Source of the DNA: Ollibium composti
GTDB taxonomy: Bacteria > Pseudomonadota > Alphaproteobacteria > Rhizobiales > Rhizobiaceae
Direction: 5' to 3'
Assembly: GCF_004801285.1 (NCBI RefSeq)
Contig: NZ_SSNY01000004.1
Span: 248,001 to 312,000, forward strand
Length of the DNA: 64,000 nt
Made by a program: the position numbers and the translations under genes. Shown here piece by piece: positions 34,671 to 43,446 of the stretch. Positions within the stretch are counted from its first letter, which is position 1. The number at the start of each line of letters is the position of its first letter. The notes beneath the pieces were generated by a model. It saw only the letters and a list, made by a program, of their open reading frames with translations, did not search any database and was not told the DNA's origin.

Positions 34671-35156
34671 ATGAAAAAATTTGCTCTCGCCGCCATCTCC
34701 GCCGCGACCTTCCTCGGTCTTGCCGGCTTCACCGCCCAGGCTGAGGCAGGACAGGTCAAGCTCGGCATGTTGCGCTGCTCGGTCGAAGGCGGTGTCGGCT
34801 ATGTCATCACCTCCAACAAGGGCCTCGATTGCATCTTCCGCTCCTCGCGCGACGGCAGCAGGGAGCGCTACACCGGCGTCGTCACCAAGCTCGGTCTCGA
34901 TGTCGGCCAAACCAGCCAGGGCGAAATGGTGTGGGCGGTCTTTGCTCCGTCTTACGACTACGAAGACGGCGCGCTGCAAGGCACCTATTACGGCGTCAAC
35001 GCCGAGGCGAGCGTGGTGACCGGCGGCGGCCTCAACCTCCTCGTCGGCGGCTGGCACAGGTCCATCAACCTCGAGCCGCTGAGCGCGCAGGCGCAGACCG
35101 GCCTCAATCTCGCCGTCGCCGTTGCATCCATCGACCTGATCCACTCGCTGAAATAG
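34671..35156 (+). CDS. DUF992 family secreted protein (first paralogue)
   Basis: This 161-aa protein has a signal peptide (MKKFALAAISAATFLGLAGF, then TAQAEA). The mature DUF992 domain contains VKLGMLRCSVEGGVGYVITS, LDCIFRSSRDG (two Cys probably disulfide-linked), YYGVNAEASVVTGGGLNLLV and SINLEPLSAQAQTGLNLAVA. It is found in alphaproteobacteria; function unknown. ATG 34671 follows AGAAGGA. A second DUF992 gene follows 72 bases later, so the pair probably arose by duplication. Confidence 0.92.
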   Translation: MKKFALAAISAATFLGLAGFTAQAEAGQVKLGMLRCSVEGGVGYVITSNKGLDCIFRSSRDGSRERYTGVVTKLGLDVGQTSQGEMVWAVFAPSYDYEDGALQGTYYGVNAEASVVTGGGLNLLVGGWHRSINLEPLSAQAQTGLNLAVAVASIDLIHSLK

Positions 35157-35228
35157 CGCAGGCGCCTGTCGGCGCCTGTTGCCTCCCGCCCGTTTGCCGC
35201 TACCATCGTGGCGGTGCGGCAGGGGGAG

Positions 35229-35732
35229 GTGTCATTGCGCAGGATCATCGCGGCGGCCGTTCTGGCCGCCACTTCAGTCGCCTTGATATCGGCCTCAATG
35301 ACGGCTGCCGCACAGGACGGCGGCGTCGAACTCGGCGTGCTCGATTGTGCCATCGAGGGCGGAACCGGTTTCATCTTCGGCTCCACCAAGGACCTTTCCT
35401 GTACCTTCAACCCGGCGAGCGCCACCTTCGCGGCGGAAACCTACACCGGCAGCGTCAGCAAATACGGCCTCGATATCGGCATAACCGGCAAGACGGTCAT
35501 GCAGTGGATCGTGCTGGCGCCGATGGCCAACATCTATGCGCCCGGCGCGCTGGCGGGCGACTATGTCGGCGCCAGCGCCGAGGTGACGGCGGCCGTCGGT
35601 GCCGGCGCCAACCTGCTGGTCGGCGGCTCCGGCCACGCCTTCACCTTGCAGCCGCTCAGCCTGCAGGCACAGACCGGCGTCAACATCGCCATCGGCGTCA
35701 GCCGCTTCCGGTTGCGCAGCACCGGCGACTAG
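35229..35732 (+). CDS. DUF992 family secreted protein (second paralogue)
   Basis: This ~167-aa paralogue of the upstream gene has a signal peptide (RRIIAAAVLAATSVALISAS) and the same landmarks: VELGVLDCAIEGGTGFIFGS, LSCTFNPAS, YTGSVSKYGLDIG, GASAEVTAAVGAGANLLVGG and LQPLSLQAQTGVNIAIGVS. Identity to the first copy is moderate, so the duplication is old. The start is uncertain: GTG 35208, GTG 35229 or TTG 35235. The last two follow AGGGGGAGG, and 35229 is used here. Confidence 0.88.
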   Translation: MSLRRIIAAAVLAATSVALISASMTAAAQDGGVELGVLDCAIEGGTGFIFGSTKDLSCTFNPASATFAAETYTGSVSKYGLDIGITGKTVMQWIVLAPMANIYAPGALAGDYVGASAEVTAAVGAGANLLVGGSGHAFTLQPLSLQAQTGVNIAIGVSRFRLRSTGD

Positions 35733-35855
35733 TCTGCCGGGCTGGCCCAAGCCGTCGCGGCGCCGAGGCCCAAAAACCAGCTTGAGCTCAACCGCGCTTG
35801 AGGTTCTACCAAGAATTCCGCAGTCGCCGGCTGGCGCAGAGAGCATGGGAAGACG

Positions 35856-37334
35856 ATGAGCGGTACTTCGCATCGACGCGCCAATACGGCGACTAATACT
35901 GTGGATTGGGCTTCCCTCTGGGCAAGCGGCGACCTCGGCCGTTTCTGCTTCGTCAGCCTCGGCATCCTCCTGCACGCCACCAACGAGACGATGGTGGCGA
36001 CGATCATGCCGGCCATGGTCGGCACGCTTTCGGGCGTGCAACTGGTCGGCTGGTCGCTGGCGATCTACGAGCTCGGCGCCATCGTCGCCGGGGCGGCCGC
36101 CGGCCGGCTGGTCAGCTACCTGCCGCTGCGCACCAACATGACGGTGGCCGCCCTGCTCTACGGGCTGGGCGCACTGATCTGCGCCGCTTCGCCCTCGATG
36201 CCCGTCTTCCTCGCCGGCCGCCTCGTCGAGGGGCTGGGCGGCGGCGCGCTCGTCTCGCTGGCCTTCGTCTCCGTGCAGCGCCTGTTCGACCGCTCCATCT
36301 GGCCGCAGCTTTTCGGCATCCTGTCGGCGGTGTGGGGTGTCGCCGCCTTCGGCGGACCGATGCTGGGCGCCATCATGTCGGAATATCTCACATGGCGCTG
36401 GGCCTTCGGCGTCTTCGTCGCCGGCGGTCTCGTCATGGCGCTGGCCAGCCTCACGGTACTCAACACGCCGCAAGGTCGCGCCACCGACGCGCGCGACACC
36501 GCTTTGCCGCCCTTCCCGTTCGCCGCGCTGGCCTGTCTCGCAGTTGGCGTCGTGCTGATCGCGGCCGCCGGCATCGACGTCAGGCTTGCGCGCTCTTCGC
36601 TGCTGCTCGTCCTCGGCCTCGTCGGGCTGGCGCTGTTCTTCCGCATCGACTCCATGCGGCCGCTGTCCCGGTTGTTTCCTTCGAACCTTTTTTCATGGCG
36701 CACGCCGGTCGGGACAGGCATCACCATGGTTGCTGCTTTTTCCGTCGCTACCTGTTCGTTCGGCCTTTACGGCCCGCTGATCCTGACCAGCCTGCACGGC
36801 ATCCCGATCCTGACGACGGGTTATATCATCGCCGCTGAGTCGATCTCGTGGTCGGTCCTGTCGATCATGGTGGCGGCGGTGACGCCGCAGCGGGAAAGGC
36901 TGGTCATCGTCGCAGGCGCCATCATGATCGCCGCCGGTTCGGCCGGCTTCGCCTGGGCCGTGCCGCAAGGCTCCATTCCGCTGATCCTGTTCTGCGCCCT
37001 ATTGCAGGGCGGCGGCTTCGGCATCACCTGGCCGTTCCTGACGCGCGTCATCGTCGGCGCCGCCCCGCCTGAGGAGCAGACAATCGCGTCGGCCGCCGTG
37101 CCGACCATGCAGCGTATCGGCTACGCCGTCGGCGCGGCCCTTGCCGGCATCATCGCCAATGCCAGCGGCTTCTCGTCCGGCCTCAACAGGGACACCGCCG
37201 CCGGCGTCGCCCATTTCCTGTTCCTCGCCTTCATTCCGCTGGCACTGCTCGGCGTCGTCGCTGCCCTTTGGATCGCACACGAGCCGGCAAGAGTGCGGCA
37301 AACACCGGCTGTCGAACCGGCTACGCCTGATTGA
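35856..37334 (+). CDS. MFS transporter (multidrug-type, DHA2-like)
   Basis: This 492-aa membrane protein has about 14 hydrophobic segments. Typical motifs are LGILLHATNETMVATIMPAM in TM1, the motif A-like region GRLVSYLPLRTNMTVAAL, and motif C-like GVAAFGGPMLGAIMSEYLTW in TM5. The size and these motifs fit the DHA2 drug-proton antiporters. The ATG at 35856 gives a 30-residue polar tail before TM1. The 3' end overlaps the convergent DUF892 gene by 14 bases, an unusually tight junction. Confidence 0.92.
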   Translation: MSGTSHRRANTATNTVDWASLWASGDLGRFCFVSLGILLHATNETMVATIMPAMVGTLSGVQLVGWSLAIYELGAIVAGAAAGRLVSYLPLRTNMTVAALLYGLGALICAASPSMPVFLAGRLVEGLGGGALVSLAFVSVQRLFDRSIWPQLFGILSAVWGVAAFGGPMLGAIMSEYLTWRWAFGVFVAGGLVMALASLTVLNTPQGRATDARDTALPPFPFAALACLAVGVVLIAAAGIDVRLARSSLLLVLGLVGLALFFRIDSMRPLSRLFPSNLFSWRTPVGTGITMVAAFSVATCSFGLYGPLILTSLHGIPILTTGYIIAAESISWSVLSIMVAAVTPQRERLVIVAGAIMIAAGSAGFAWAVPQGSIPLILFCALLQGGGFGITWPFLTRVIVGAAPPEEQTIASAAVPTMQRIGYAVGAALAGIIANASGFSSGLNRDTAAGVAHFLFLAFIPLALLGVVAALWIAHEPARVRQTPAVEPATPD

Positions 37335-37797
37335 CCTCGCTCACGGCGATGTTGGTCAGCTTGTTGTTGGCCGCCTTCTCCTGGTCGAGGATTTCGCTCA
37401 GCAACGTGTGCGCCTCCTGATGGCCAAGTTCCTTGGCCCATTCGCGCAGCGACCCGTAGCGCGCGATCTCATAGTGCTCGACCGCCTGGCAGGCCGCCAG
37501 CAGGCCGGCGTCGAGCGCGGGGCCCGAGCCTTCTTCCATCAACCCGTCCGCTTCCTTGATCAGCCCCTCGATGGCGTCGCACTTCTCGCCCTTGGCCTTC
37601 TTGCCGAGGCTGGAAAAGACTTTGTCGAGCTTGACGATCTGGCCCTTGGTTTCTTTCAGGTGGCCTTCGAGCGCGTCCTTCAGCTTGGCATCCTTGACCG
37701 CCTTGGCAACCTTCGGCAACGCCTTGGTGATGGCGTTCTCGGCATAGTAGACGTCCTGCAGCGTATGCTCGAAAATATCGGCCAATGTCTTCATCAT
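37321..37797 (-). CDS. DUF892 (YciE/YciF) ferritin-like protein
   Basis: This 158-aa helical protein has two ferritin-like halves. It opens MKTLADIFEHTLQDVYYAEN and has EGHLKETKGQIVKLDKVFSS, then LLAACQAVEHYEIARYGSLR with the conserved Glu/His metal ligands. Members respond to stress and may bind iron. ATG 37797 follows GAGGAGAACG. The start overlaps the coaBC stop in the sequence ATGATGA, so the gene is translationally coupled to coaBC, a pairing I would not predict from function. Confidence 0.93.
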   Translation of the reverse strand: MMKTLADIFEHTLQDVYYAENAITKALPKVAKAVKDAKLKDALEGHLKETKGQIVKLDKVFSSLGKKAKGEKCDAIEGLIKEADGLMEEGSGPALDAGLLAACQAVEHYEIARYGSLREWAKELGHQEAHTLLSEILDQEKAANNKLTNIAVSEVNQA

Positions 37798-39092
37798 CGT
37801 TCTCCTCGCCGGAATTGGCGGGGAGGAACGGATCGACCGCCATCCGGTTCCGACCAGACGGCCACCGTCTTCAGCTTTTCGGCGATCAGTGCCGCCAGCC
37901 GCGCCGCCACCTCGTCCTTGCCCATTTCGGGCCATTCCTCGATGCCCGATTTCGAGACGATGCGCACGCGGTTGCGGTCGCCGCCCATGACGCCGGCTTC
38001 GCCGATGCCGCTGCCCTGCGACACGTCGTTGGCGACGATGAAATCGGCACCCTTCTTCTTCAGCTTGGCCTCGGCATTCTTCAAGATGGACTGCGTCTCG
38101 GCCGCGAAGCCGACGACCAGCGCCGGCCGCTTCGCATGATGGCCGACGCCAGCAAGGATGTCCGGGTTCTCCACCATCTGCAGCGCCGGAGGCCCCTCGC
38201 CCGCCACCTTCTTGATCTTCTCGCCCGATTCCGCAGCCGTGCGCCAGTCGGCGACGGCGGCGACGAAGACCGCGGCATCGGCCGGCAACAGCGCTTCCAC
38301 CGCCGCTTGCATCTGCCTTGCCGTCTCGACATGGGTCGTGGCTACGCCAACTGGATCGGCGATCGTCACCGGGCCGGAGACCAGCCGCACATCCGCTCCA
38401 AGTTTCGCAAGAGCCGCCGCGATGGCATGGCCCTGCTTGCCGGACGACCGATTGGCGATGTAGCGCACCGGATCGATCGGCTCATGCGTCGGCCCCGAGG
38501 TGACGATGATCCTGCGGCCGGCGAGCGGCTTTTCCCCACCGCCCAGCAGCGCCTCGACGGCGGCGACGATCTCCAATGGCTCGGCCATGCGCCCTTCGCC
38601 GGCCTCGCCGCGTTCGGCCATCTCGCCTTTGCCCGGCCCGACGAAATGCACGCCGTCCTTCTCCAAGGTGGCGCGGTTGCGCCGCGTCGCCGGATGCGTC
38701 CACATCCTCGGATTCATCGCCGGCGCCATCAGCACCGGTTTGTCGGTGGCGAGCAACACCGCCGAAGCAAGATCGTTGGCATGGCCGTTGGCGAGCTTCG
38801 CCATCAGGTCGGCGGTGGCGGGTGCTACGACGATCAGGTCGGTATCCCGCGCCAACCTGATGTGGCCGACGTCCTGCTCGTCCTGCCGGTCGAACAGGTC
38901 GGTGAAGACATGATCGGCCGTCAGTGCGCCGACCGAAAGCGGCGTGACGAATTGCTGTGCCGCCGCCGTCATCACCGCGCGCACGGACGCCCCGCGCTCG
39001 CGCAGCCGTCGGATCAGGTCGAGCGCCTTGTAAGCGGCGATGCCGCCGCCGACGATGAGCAGGATGCGCTTGGCCGTAAGAGTTTCGCCCAT
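37794..39092 (-). CDS. coaBC: Bifunctional phosphopantothenoylcysteine decarboxylase / phosphopantothenate-cysteine ligase
   Basis: This 432-aa enzyme makes 4'-phosphopantetheine for coenzyme A. The N-terminal flavoprotein (CoaC) part has RILLIVGGGIAAYKALDLIR, HIRLARDTDLIVVAPATADL, and PAMNPRMWTHPATRRN with the catalytic Asn; the His is in VGHIRL. The C-terminal CoaB part has TSGPTHEPIDPVRYIANRSS and the conserved VGFAAETQ and KKGADFIVANDVS. ATG 39092 was chosen; the extra 40 residues in the longer frame are not conserved. It is essential in most bacteria and here lies directly behind a toxin-antitoxin pair. Confidence 0.97.
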   Translation of the reverse strand: MGETLTAKRILLIVGGGIAAYKALDLIRRLRERGASVRAVMTAAAQQFVTPLSVGALTADHVFTDLFDRQDEQDVGHIRLARDTDLIVVAPATADLMAKLANGHANDLASAVLLATDKPVLMAPAMNPRMWTHPATRRNRATLEKDGVHFVGPGKGEMAERGEAGEGRMAEPLEIVAAVEALLGGGEKPLAGRRIIVTSGPTHEPIDPVRYIANRSSGKQGHAIAAALAKLGADVRLVSGPVTIADPVGVATTHVETARQMQAAVEALLPADAAVFVAAVADWRTAAESGEKIKKVAGEGPPALQMVENPDILAGVGHHAKRPALVVGFAAETQSILKNAEAKLKKKGADFIVANDVSQGSGIGEAGVMGGDRNRVRIVSKSGIEEWPEMGKDEVAARLAALIAEKLKTVAVWSEPDGGRSVPPRQFRRGER

Positions 39093-39109
39093 GATCGATG
39101 CGCCTGCTG

Positions 39110-39511
39110 TCAGACCGGCCCGAGCGCCGGCACGATGTCGGTATGGATGAAATCGTTGCCCTTGAAAAGCAGCGGCAGGTTCCGCGTCTTGGCAAGCGCA
39201 TAGGAGAAACAATCACCCAGGTTGAGATTCGCCGGATGCCCGGAGCCTCGACCAAAACGCACATGGGCCGATACGGCCACTTCGGCAAGATCCTGATCGA
39301 AGGCGACAATGTCGAATTGCAGACCGGCCGCGAGAGCATGCAGGCGCCTTGCGCCATCGAGGCCGAGCTTGTTCCCGACGACAATACCCGCTTCGACCCA
39401 GGTCGGTGCGGAGACAAGAACCGGCTCGACCTGCATTCGACCCGCCAGAGCTTCAGCTTCAGGCTCGGCGGCAAGAAACGCGAACAGCGCGGAGGTATCG
39501 ACGACGATCAC
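39110..39511 (-). CDS. vapC: PIN-domain ribonuclease toxin (VapC/FitB family)
   Basis: This 133-aa PIN domain has the acidic active-site residues D5 (VVDTSALF), E40 (PTWVEAGIV) and D100 (LNLGDCFSYALA), and a further Asp in FDQDL. VapC/FitB toxins cut RNA, often tRNA, and are neutralised by the antitoxin encoded just upstream, which it overlaps by four bases (ATGA). The coaBC gene begins 17 bases after it on the same strand. No defect in the active site is visible, so the toxin should be functional. Confidence 0.93.
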   Translation of the reverse strand: MIVVDTSALFAFLAAEPEAEALAGRMQVEPVLVSAPTWVEAGIVVGNKLGLDGARRLHALAAGLQFDIVAFDQDLAEVAVSAHVRFGRGSGHPANLNLGDCFSYALAKTRNLPLLFKGNDFIHTDIVPALGPV

Positions 39512-39768
39512 CTCGGCTTGTCGCTTTTATAGAGATAGTCCCAAACCTCGTCCTGAGCCTGCTCGAAATCGAAAGGTCGATCAGGTTTGCGCGAAAGTCG
39601 CATGATCTCTTCCAGGGACGCTTTCGGCCGCCGGCCGGGACCGTTGCGGACATCCCGCGCAAGGGCGTCCCTTATTTCCTGCTCCATGGACACGCCATGG
39701 CCGGCCGCACGCTCGCGGAGCGCCTGCTTGACGGATTCATCGAGATTTCTGACCGTGACGGTGCTCAT
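39508..39768 (-). CDS. Ribbon-helix-helix antitoxin (FitA-like)
   Basis: This 86-aa antitoxin has an N-terminal ribbon-helix-helix DNA-binding domain, STVTVRNLDESVKQALRERA, AGHGVSMEQEIRDALARDV. The C-terminal tail is acidic and aromatic (DFEQAQDEVWDYLY), probably the part that plugs the toxin. The ATG at 39768 is used; the longer frame lacks conservation. Antitoxins of this class repress their own promoter, and a repeated ATGACAGCATTGCT motif lies just upstream. Confidence 0.93.
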   Translation of the reverse strand: MSTVTVRNLDESVKQALRERAAGHGVSMEQEIRDALARDVRNGPGRRPKASLEEIMRLSRKPDRPFDFEQAQDEVWDYLYKSDKPR

Positions 39769-39785
39769 GCCGGCCAATATAGGCG

Positions 39786-39821
39786 ATGACAGCATTGCTT
39801 TCAATGACAGCATTGCTGTCA
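39786..39821. promoter_or_regulatory. Autoregulatory operator of the toxin-antitoxin pair
   Basis: ATGACAGCATTGCT occurs twice (39786-39799 and 39804-39817). The second copy extends to a palindrome TGACAGC-ATT-GCTGTCA (39805-39821). The two lie 18 to 53 bases before the antitoxin start, as expected for an antitoxin-repressed promoter. The binding protein is inferred. Confidence 0.65.
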
Positions 39822-39840
39822 GAACTAGTCGGCACTCAGG

Positions 39841-41415
39841 CTACACCAGCTTCCAGGCGATCCACACCAGCGCTGCCGCGATCACCCACAGCGCCAGCCG
39901 GCCTGACCGCGAATGGCGAGCCTCGGCCTTGCCGATCGCCTCGGCGGTCGCGGCGTCGAAGCGCAGGCCGTGCTCGGCCATGGCGTCGACCTCGCGCGAC
40001 AGCCGCTCGGCACGGGCGGCGAGGTCGGGAGCCTGGCGCGCCAGCGACACCAGCGCGTGCACGCCGTCCCGCGCGTCGGTGAGCAGGCCCTTCGGTCCGA
40101 GATTGCCACGGATCCAGTCGCCTACCACCGGCTCGGAGGTCTTCCACATGTTGAAAGCCGGATCGAGCGTGCGCGCAACACCCTCCACCACCACCATGGT
40201 CTTTTGCAGCAGGATCAGTTCCGGCCGCGTCTGCATGTCGAACAGTTCGGTCACCTCGAACAGCAGCGTCAAAAGCCGCGCCATCGAGATCGTCTCGGCC
40301 GGCTGGCCGTGGATCGGCTCGCCGATGGCGCGGATCGCCTGGGCGAAGGCGGCGACATCGTGCTTAGCCGGCACGTAGCCGGCCTCGAAATGCACCTCGG
40401 CGACGCGCAGGTAATCACGCGTGATGAAGCCGTAGAGGATTTCGGCGAGGAACCGCCGCTCCTTCTTGCCCAGTCGCCCGGCAATGCCGAGATCGACCGC
40501 GACGATGGTGCCGTCGGCCTCCACGAAAAGGTTGCCGGGATGCATATCGGCATGGAAGAAGCCGTCGCGCAGCGTATGGCGCAGGAAAGACTGGATAAGA
40601 TTGGCGGCGATCGCTTTGAGGTCGTGCCCAGCCGCAGCAAGAGCGGCGACGTCGTTCATCTTGATGCCGTCGACCCATTCCAGCGTCAGCACGTCGCGGC
40701 CGGTTCGCTCCCAGTCGACGGAGGGTACGCGAAAGCCCGGATCGTCTTTCGTATTCTCGCCGAGTTCGGAAAGGGCGGCCCCTTCCAGCCTGAGATCCAT
40801 TTCCACCTTGGTGGTCTGGGCCAGCGTCTCGGTCACCTCTACCGGCCTCAGCCTGCGCGCCGACGGAATGTACTTTTCCTGCAGGCGTGCGGCGAGGAAG
40901 AAGCTTTCGAGGTCGTGCTGGAAACGCCGTCGCACGCCGGGCCGGATGACCTTCACCGCCACTTTTTTCGGCACGCCGTCATAGACGACTTCGGCCGGGT
41001 GCACCTGCGCGATCGAGGCGGCCGCCACCGCTTCGCCGAAGCTTGCGTAGAGATCGCCCACCGGCCGGCCGAGCGAGGCCGCCGCCTCGGCGGTCGCCTC
41101 CGCCATGGGGAAGGTCGGCATCTTGTCCTGCAACATGGCAAGATCGACGGCGATGTCGTTGCCGACGACGTCCGGCCGGGTCGCCAGGAACTGGCCGAGC
41201 TTGACGTAGGACGGGCCGAGCCGTGCCACGGCGCGCGCCAGCCGGTCGCCGCGCCCGTGCCGCAAGGCCCGGCGCCGCGCCAGCAGCCGGGCGACGCGCC
41301 AGCCGAATTTCGGCGCGCCGGAAAGCTCGTCACCCGGCAGGGCGGCGACGACGCCCTCGCGCACCAGCACCCAGCCGGCCCGGACGAGCCGGAAAGCAGC
41401 GCCGATGGAACTCAT
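39841..41415 (-). CDS. ubiB: Ubiquinone biosynthesis ABC1/ADCK-type atypical kinase
   Basis: This 524-aa protein supports ubiquinone synthesis. It has the UbiB KxGQ motif in SYVKLGQFLATRPDVVG, the Ala-rich nucleotide loop FGEAVAAASIAQVHPAEV, VKVIRPGVRR, and the catalytic HADMHPGNLFV with the metal Asp in VAVDLGIAG. A C-terminal membrane anchor of about 20 residues (RLALWVIAAALVWIAWKLV) is present. Older annotations call it 2-polyprenylphenol hydroxylase. It follows ubiE by 28 bases. Confidence 0.97.
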   Translation of the reverse strand: MSSIGAAFRLVRAGWVLVREGVVAALPGDELSGAPKFGWRVARLLARRRALRHGRGDRLARAVARLGPSYVKLGQFLATRPDVVGNDIAVDLAMLQDKMPTFPMAEATAEAAASLGRPVGDLYASFGEAVAAASIAQVHPAEVVYDGVPKKVAVKVIRPGVRRRFQHDLESFFLAARLQEKYIPSARRLRPVEVTETLAQTTKVEMDLRLEGAALSELGENTKDDPGFRVPSVDWERTGRDVLTLEWVDGIKMNDVAALAAAGHDLKAIAANLIQSFLRHTLRDGFFHADMHPGNLFVEADGTIVAVDLGIAGRLGKKERRFLAEILYGFITRDYLRVAEVHFEAGYVPAKHDVAAFAQAIRAIGEPIHGQPAETISMARLLTLLFEVTELFDMQTRPELILLQKTMVVVEGVARTLDPAFNMWKTSEPVVGDWIRGNLGPKGLLTDARDGVHALVSLARQAPDLAARAERLSREVDAMAEHGLRFDAATAEAIGKAEARHSRSGRLALWVIAAALVWIAWKLV

Positions 41416-41443
41416 GCAGCCATTCCTGCCAGGAGAAGATCCG

Positions 41444-42220
41444 TCAAAGCTTCCAGCCCGAATGGGCGGCCGCGATGCCGCCGGAGTAGTTGCGGAAGGT
41501 GACGCGGCCGAAGCCGGCGCGCTCGATCATGGAAGCGAAATTCTGCTGGTTCGGGAACTTGGCGATCGACTCGACCAGATAGGAATAAGGCTCGCCGTCG
41601 CCCGTCACCGCCTTGCCGATCTTCGGGATGGCGTTGAACGACCATGCCTCGTAGGCCTTGTCGAGCAGCGGCATCTCCACATCCGAGAATTCGAGGCACA
41701 GGAATCGCCCGCCCACCTTCAGAACGCGAAAAGCTTCCGCCAGCGCCACCTCGATGCGGGGCACGTTGCGGATGCCGAAGGCGATCGTATAGGCGTCGAA
41801 CGTGCCGTCCTCGAAGGGCAGTTCCTCGGCATTCGCCTCGACGAAATCGACCTGCGCGGCAAGCCCGTTCTTCCCGGCCCTGTCACGCCCGACCGCCAGC
41901 ATCGAGCCGTTGATGTCGAGCACCGTCGCGTGCGCGTTGTGGCCGCTCGCCTTGACGATGCGGAAGGCGATGTCGCCGGTGCCGCCGGCCACGTCCAGTA
42001 CCCGCCAGCCCGGACGTTTCGGCGGGTTGAGCCAGGCGACCATGGCGTCCTTCCACAGCCGGTGCATGCCGGCCGACATCAGGTCGTTCATCAGGTCGTA
42101 GCGGTCGGCGACCTTGTGGAACACCTCGTTCACCAGCGGCTGCTTCTCGCCCTGGCCGACGGTGCGAAAGCCATAGGAGGTTTCCATGCCGCCTGCGGCG
42201 GTGGTGCGTTCGACTGACAT
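41444..42220 (-). CDS. ubiE: Ubiquinone/menaquinone C-methyltransferase
   Basis: This 258-aa SAM-dependent enzyme methylates the quinone ring. It has the UbiE signature [20 protein letters not shown] and the SAM motif [17 protein letters not shown], plus [20 protein letters not shown] and [23 protein letters not shown] segments ([20 protein letters not shown]). It pairs with ubiB downstream. The upstream 100 bases to the divergent add gene must hold both promoters. Confidence 0.97.
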   Translation of the reverse strand: MSVERTTAAGGMETSYGFRTVGQGEKQPLVNEVFHKVADRYDLMNDLMSAGMHRLWKDAMVAWLNPPKRPGWRVLDVAGGTGDIAFRIVKASGHNAHATVLDINGSMLAVGRDRAGKNGLAAQVDFVEANAEELPFEDGTFDAYTIAFGIRNVPRIEVALAEAFRVLKVGGRFLCLEFSDVEMPLLDKAYEAWSFNAIPKIGKAVTGDGEPYSYLVESIAKFPNQQNFASMIERAGFGRVTFRNYSGGIAAAHSGWKL

Positions 42221-42322
42221 AATTTCGATCCGTCACAAAATCGGCGGGACCATAGCCGATCGGAATACCGGGCGCTATTGTTTAAGGCGCGGCGCTCGGC
42301 CGCGCGACCACAGGATGCTTGC

Positions 42323-43288
42323 ATGCCTCTGAAAGCCGAGTTGCACTGCCACATCGAAGGGGCGGCGCACCCCGATCTCGTCCTGCGTCAGGCGCGCAAA
42401 TACGATGCCGATCCAAGCCCCTTCATCCGCGACGGCGCCTTCGTCTGGCACGATTTCACCTCCTTCCTCGCCGCCTACGACTTTTCCGCCGGTCTGTTCC
42501 GCTCCGAGGAGGACTATGCGCTGCTGGCCGACCATTACCTGACTAGCCTGGCACGCGACGGCGCCATCTATTCGGAAATCTTCATCTCGCCCGACCACGC
42601 CGCCGGCGCAGGCCTGTCGGCCAAGGCCTATACCGACGCGCTCGGCGAAGGGATCGCCCGCGCCACGGCAAGAACCGGCATCGAGGGGCGCATGATCGTC
42701 GTCGGCCTGCGCCATGCCGGCGTCGAGGCGGTGGAGAAGGCGGCACGCTTCGCGGCGAGATGCGGCAACGCGCTGGTGACCGGTTTCGGCATGGCCGGCG
42801 ACGAACGCATCGGCGACCTTGAGGACTACGTGCGTGCCTTCGAGATCGCCCGCGAGGCGGGACTGGGCATCACCGTGCATGCCGGCGAACTGATGGGCTG
42901 GGAAAGCGTCGCCGCCGCCCTCGATCACATCCGTCCTTCCCGCATCGGCCACGGCGTGCGCGCCGTCGAGAACCCCGATCTCGTGCGCCGCATCGCTGGC
43001 AATGGCGTCATTCTGGAATGCTGCCCCGGCTCCAACGTCGCGCTCGGCGTCTTCCCCGATTTCGCCAACCATCCCTTCCCGGCGCTGAAAAGCGCCGGCT
43101 GCAAGGTGACGCTGAATTCCGACGACCCGCCCTATTTCCACACCTCGCTGAAACGCGAATACGAGGTCGGCCGCGATCATTTCGGCATGGACGACAAGGC
43201 GCTTACGGCCCTCACCCGCACGGCGATCGAAGCGGCTTTCGTCGACCGGAAGACGAAAGCGGCGCTGCTGGCGCGGCTTGGCCGGTGA
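42323..43288 (+). CDS. add: Adenosine deaminase
   Basis: This 321-aa zinc enzyme converts adenosine to inosine. The Zn ligands are in AELHCHIEG (H8, H10), the catalytic Glu in VHAGELMG, a His in RIGHGVRAV and the Asp pair in LNSDDPPYF. ATG 42323 follows CAGGATGC; the 15 extra residues in the longer frame are not conserved. Its TGA stop is embedded in the first unit of a GGTGAAT repeat. It opens a nucleoside-salvage region and is followed by upp. Confidence 0.96.
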   Translation: MPLKAELHCHIEGAAHPDLVLRQARKYDADPSPFIRDGAFVWHDFTSFLAAYDFSAGLFRSEEDYALLADHYLTSLARDGAIYSEIFISPDHAAGAGLSAKAYTDALGEGIARATARTGIEGRMIVVGLRHAGVEAVEKAARFAARCGNALVTGFGMAGDERIGDLEDYVRAFEIAREAGLGITVHAGELMGWESVAAALDHIRPSRIGHGVRAVENPDLVRRIAGNGVILECCPGSNVALGVFPDFANHPFPALKSAGCKVTLNSDDPPYFHTSLKREYEVGRDHFGMDDKALTALTRTAIEAAFVDRKTKAALLARLGR

Positions 43289-43323
43289 ATGGTGAATGGT
43301 GAATGGTGAATGGTGAATGGTGG
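43284..43323 (+). repeat. Tandem heptamer array (GGTGAAT)n
   Basis: Five perfect copies of GGTGAAT (43284-43318) and a partial sixth run from the last sense codon of add through its stop. The heptamer array is matched by an inverted array about 70 bases on. Confidence 0.9.
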
Positions 43324-43393
43324 GATTGAGCGAGGCTGACGCCTTGTCAATTGTGGACCCAGCGGCGCTGGGGCTCGACAAAGACTCGCCAAA

Positions 43394-43423
43394 CCATTCA
43401 CCATTCACTATTCACCATTCACC
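43394..43423 (-). repeat. Inverted heptamer array
   Basis: CCATTCACCATTCACTATTC and the following ACCATTCACC are the reverse complement of the upstream GGTGAAT array with one change. The two arrays can pair in the transcript to a stem of about 30 bases, enclosing a loop of about 70 bases with a CCAGCGGCGCTGG palindrome, and ending about 24 bases before the upp start. Confidence 0.85.
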
Positions 43424-43446
43424 CTTTTTCGTTGCCGGAGCACATC

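Noticed and set aside
39110..39768. Toxin-antitoxin pair as a phage remnant
   Set aside because: No integrase, attachment-site repeats or other phage genes are nearby.
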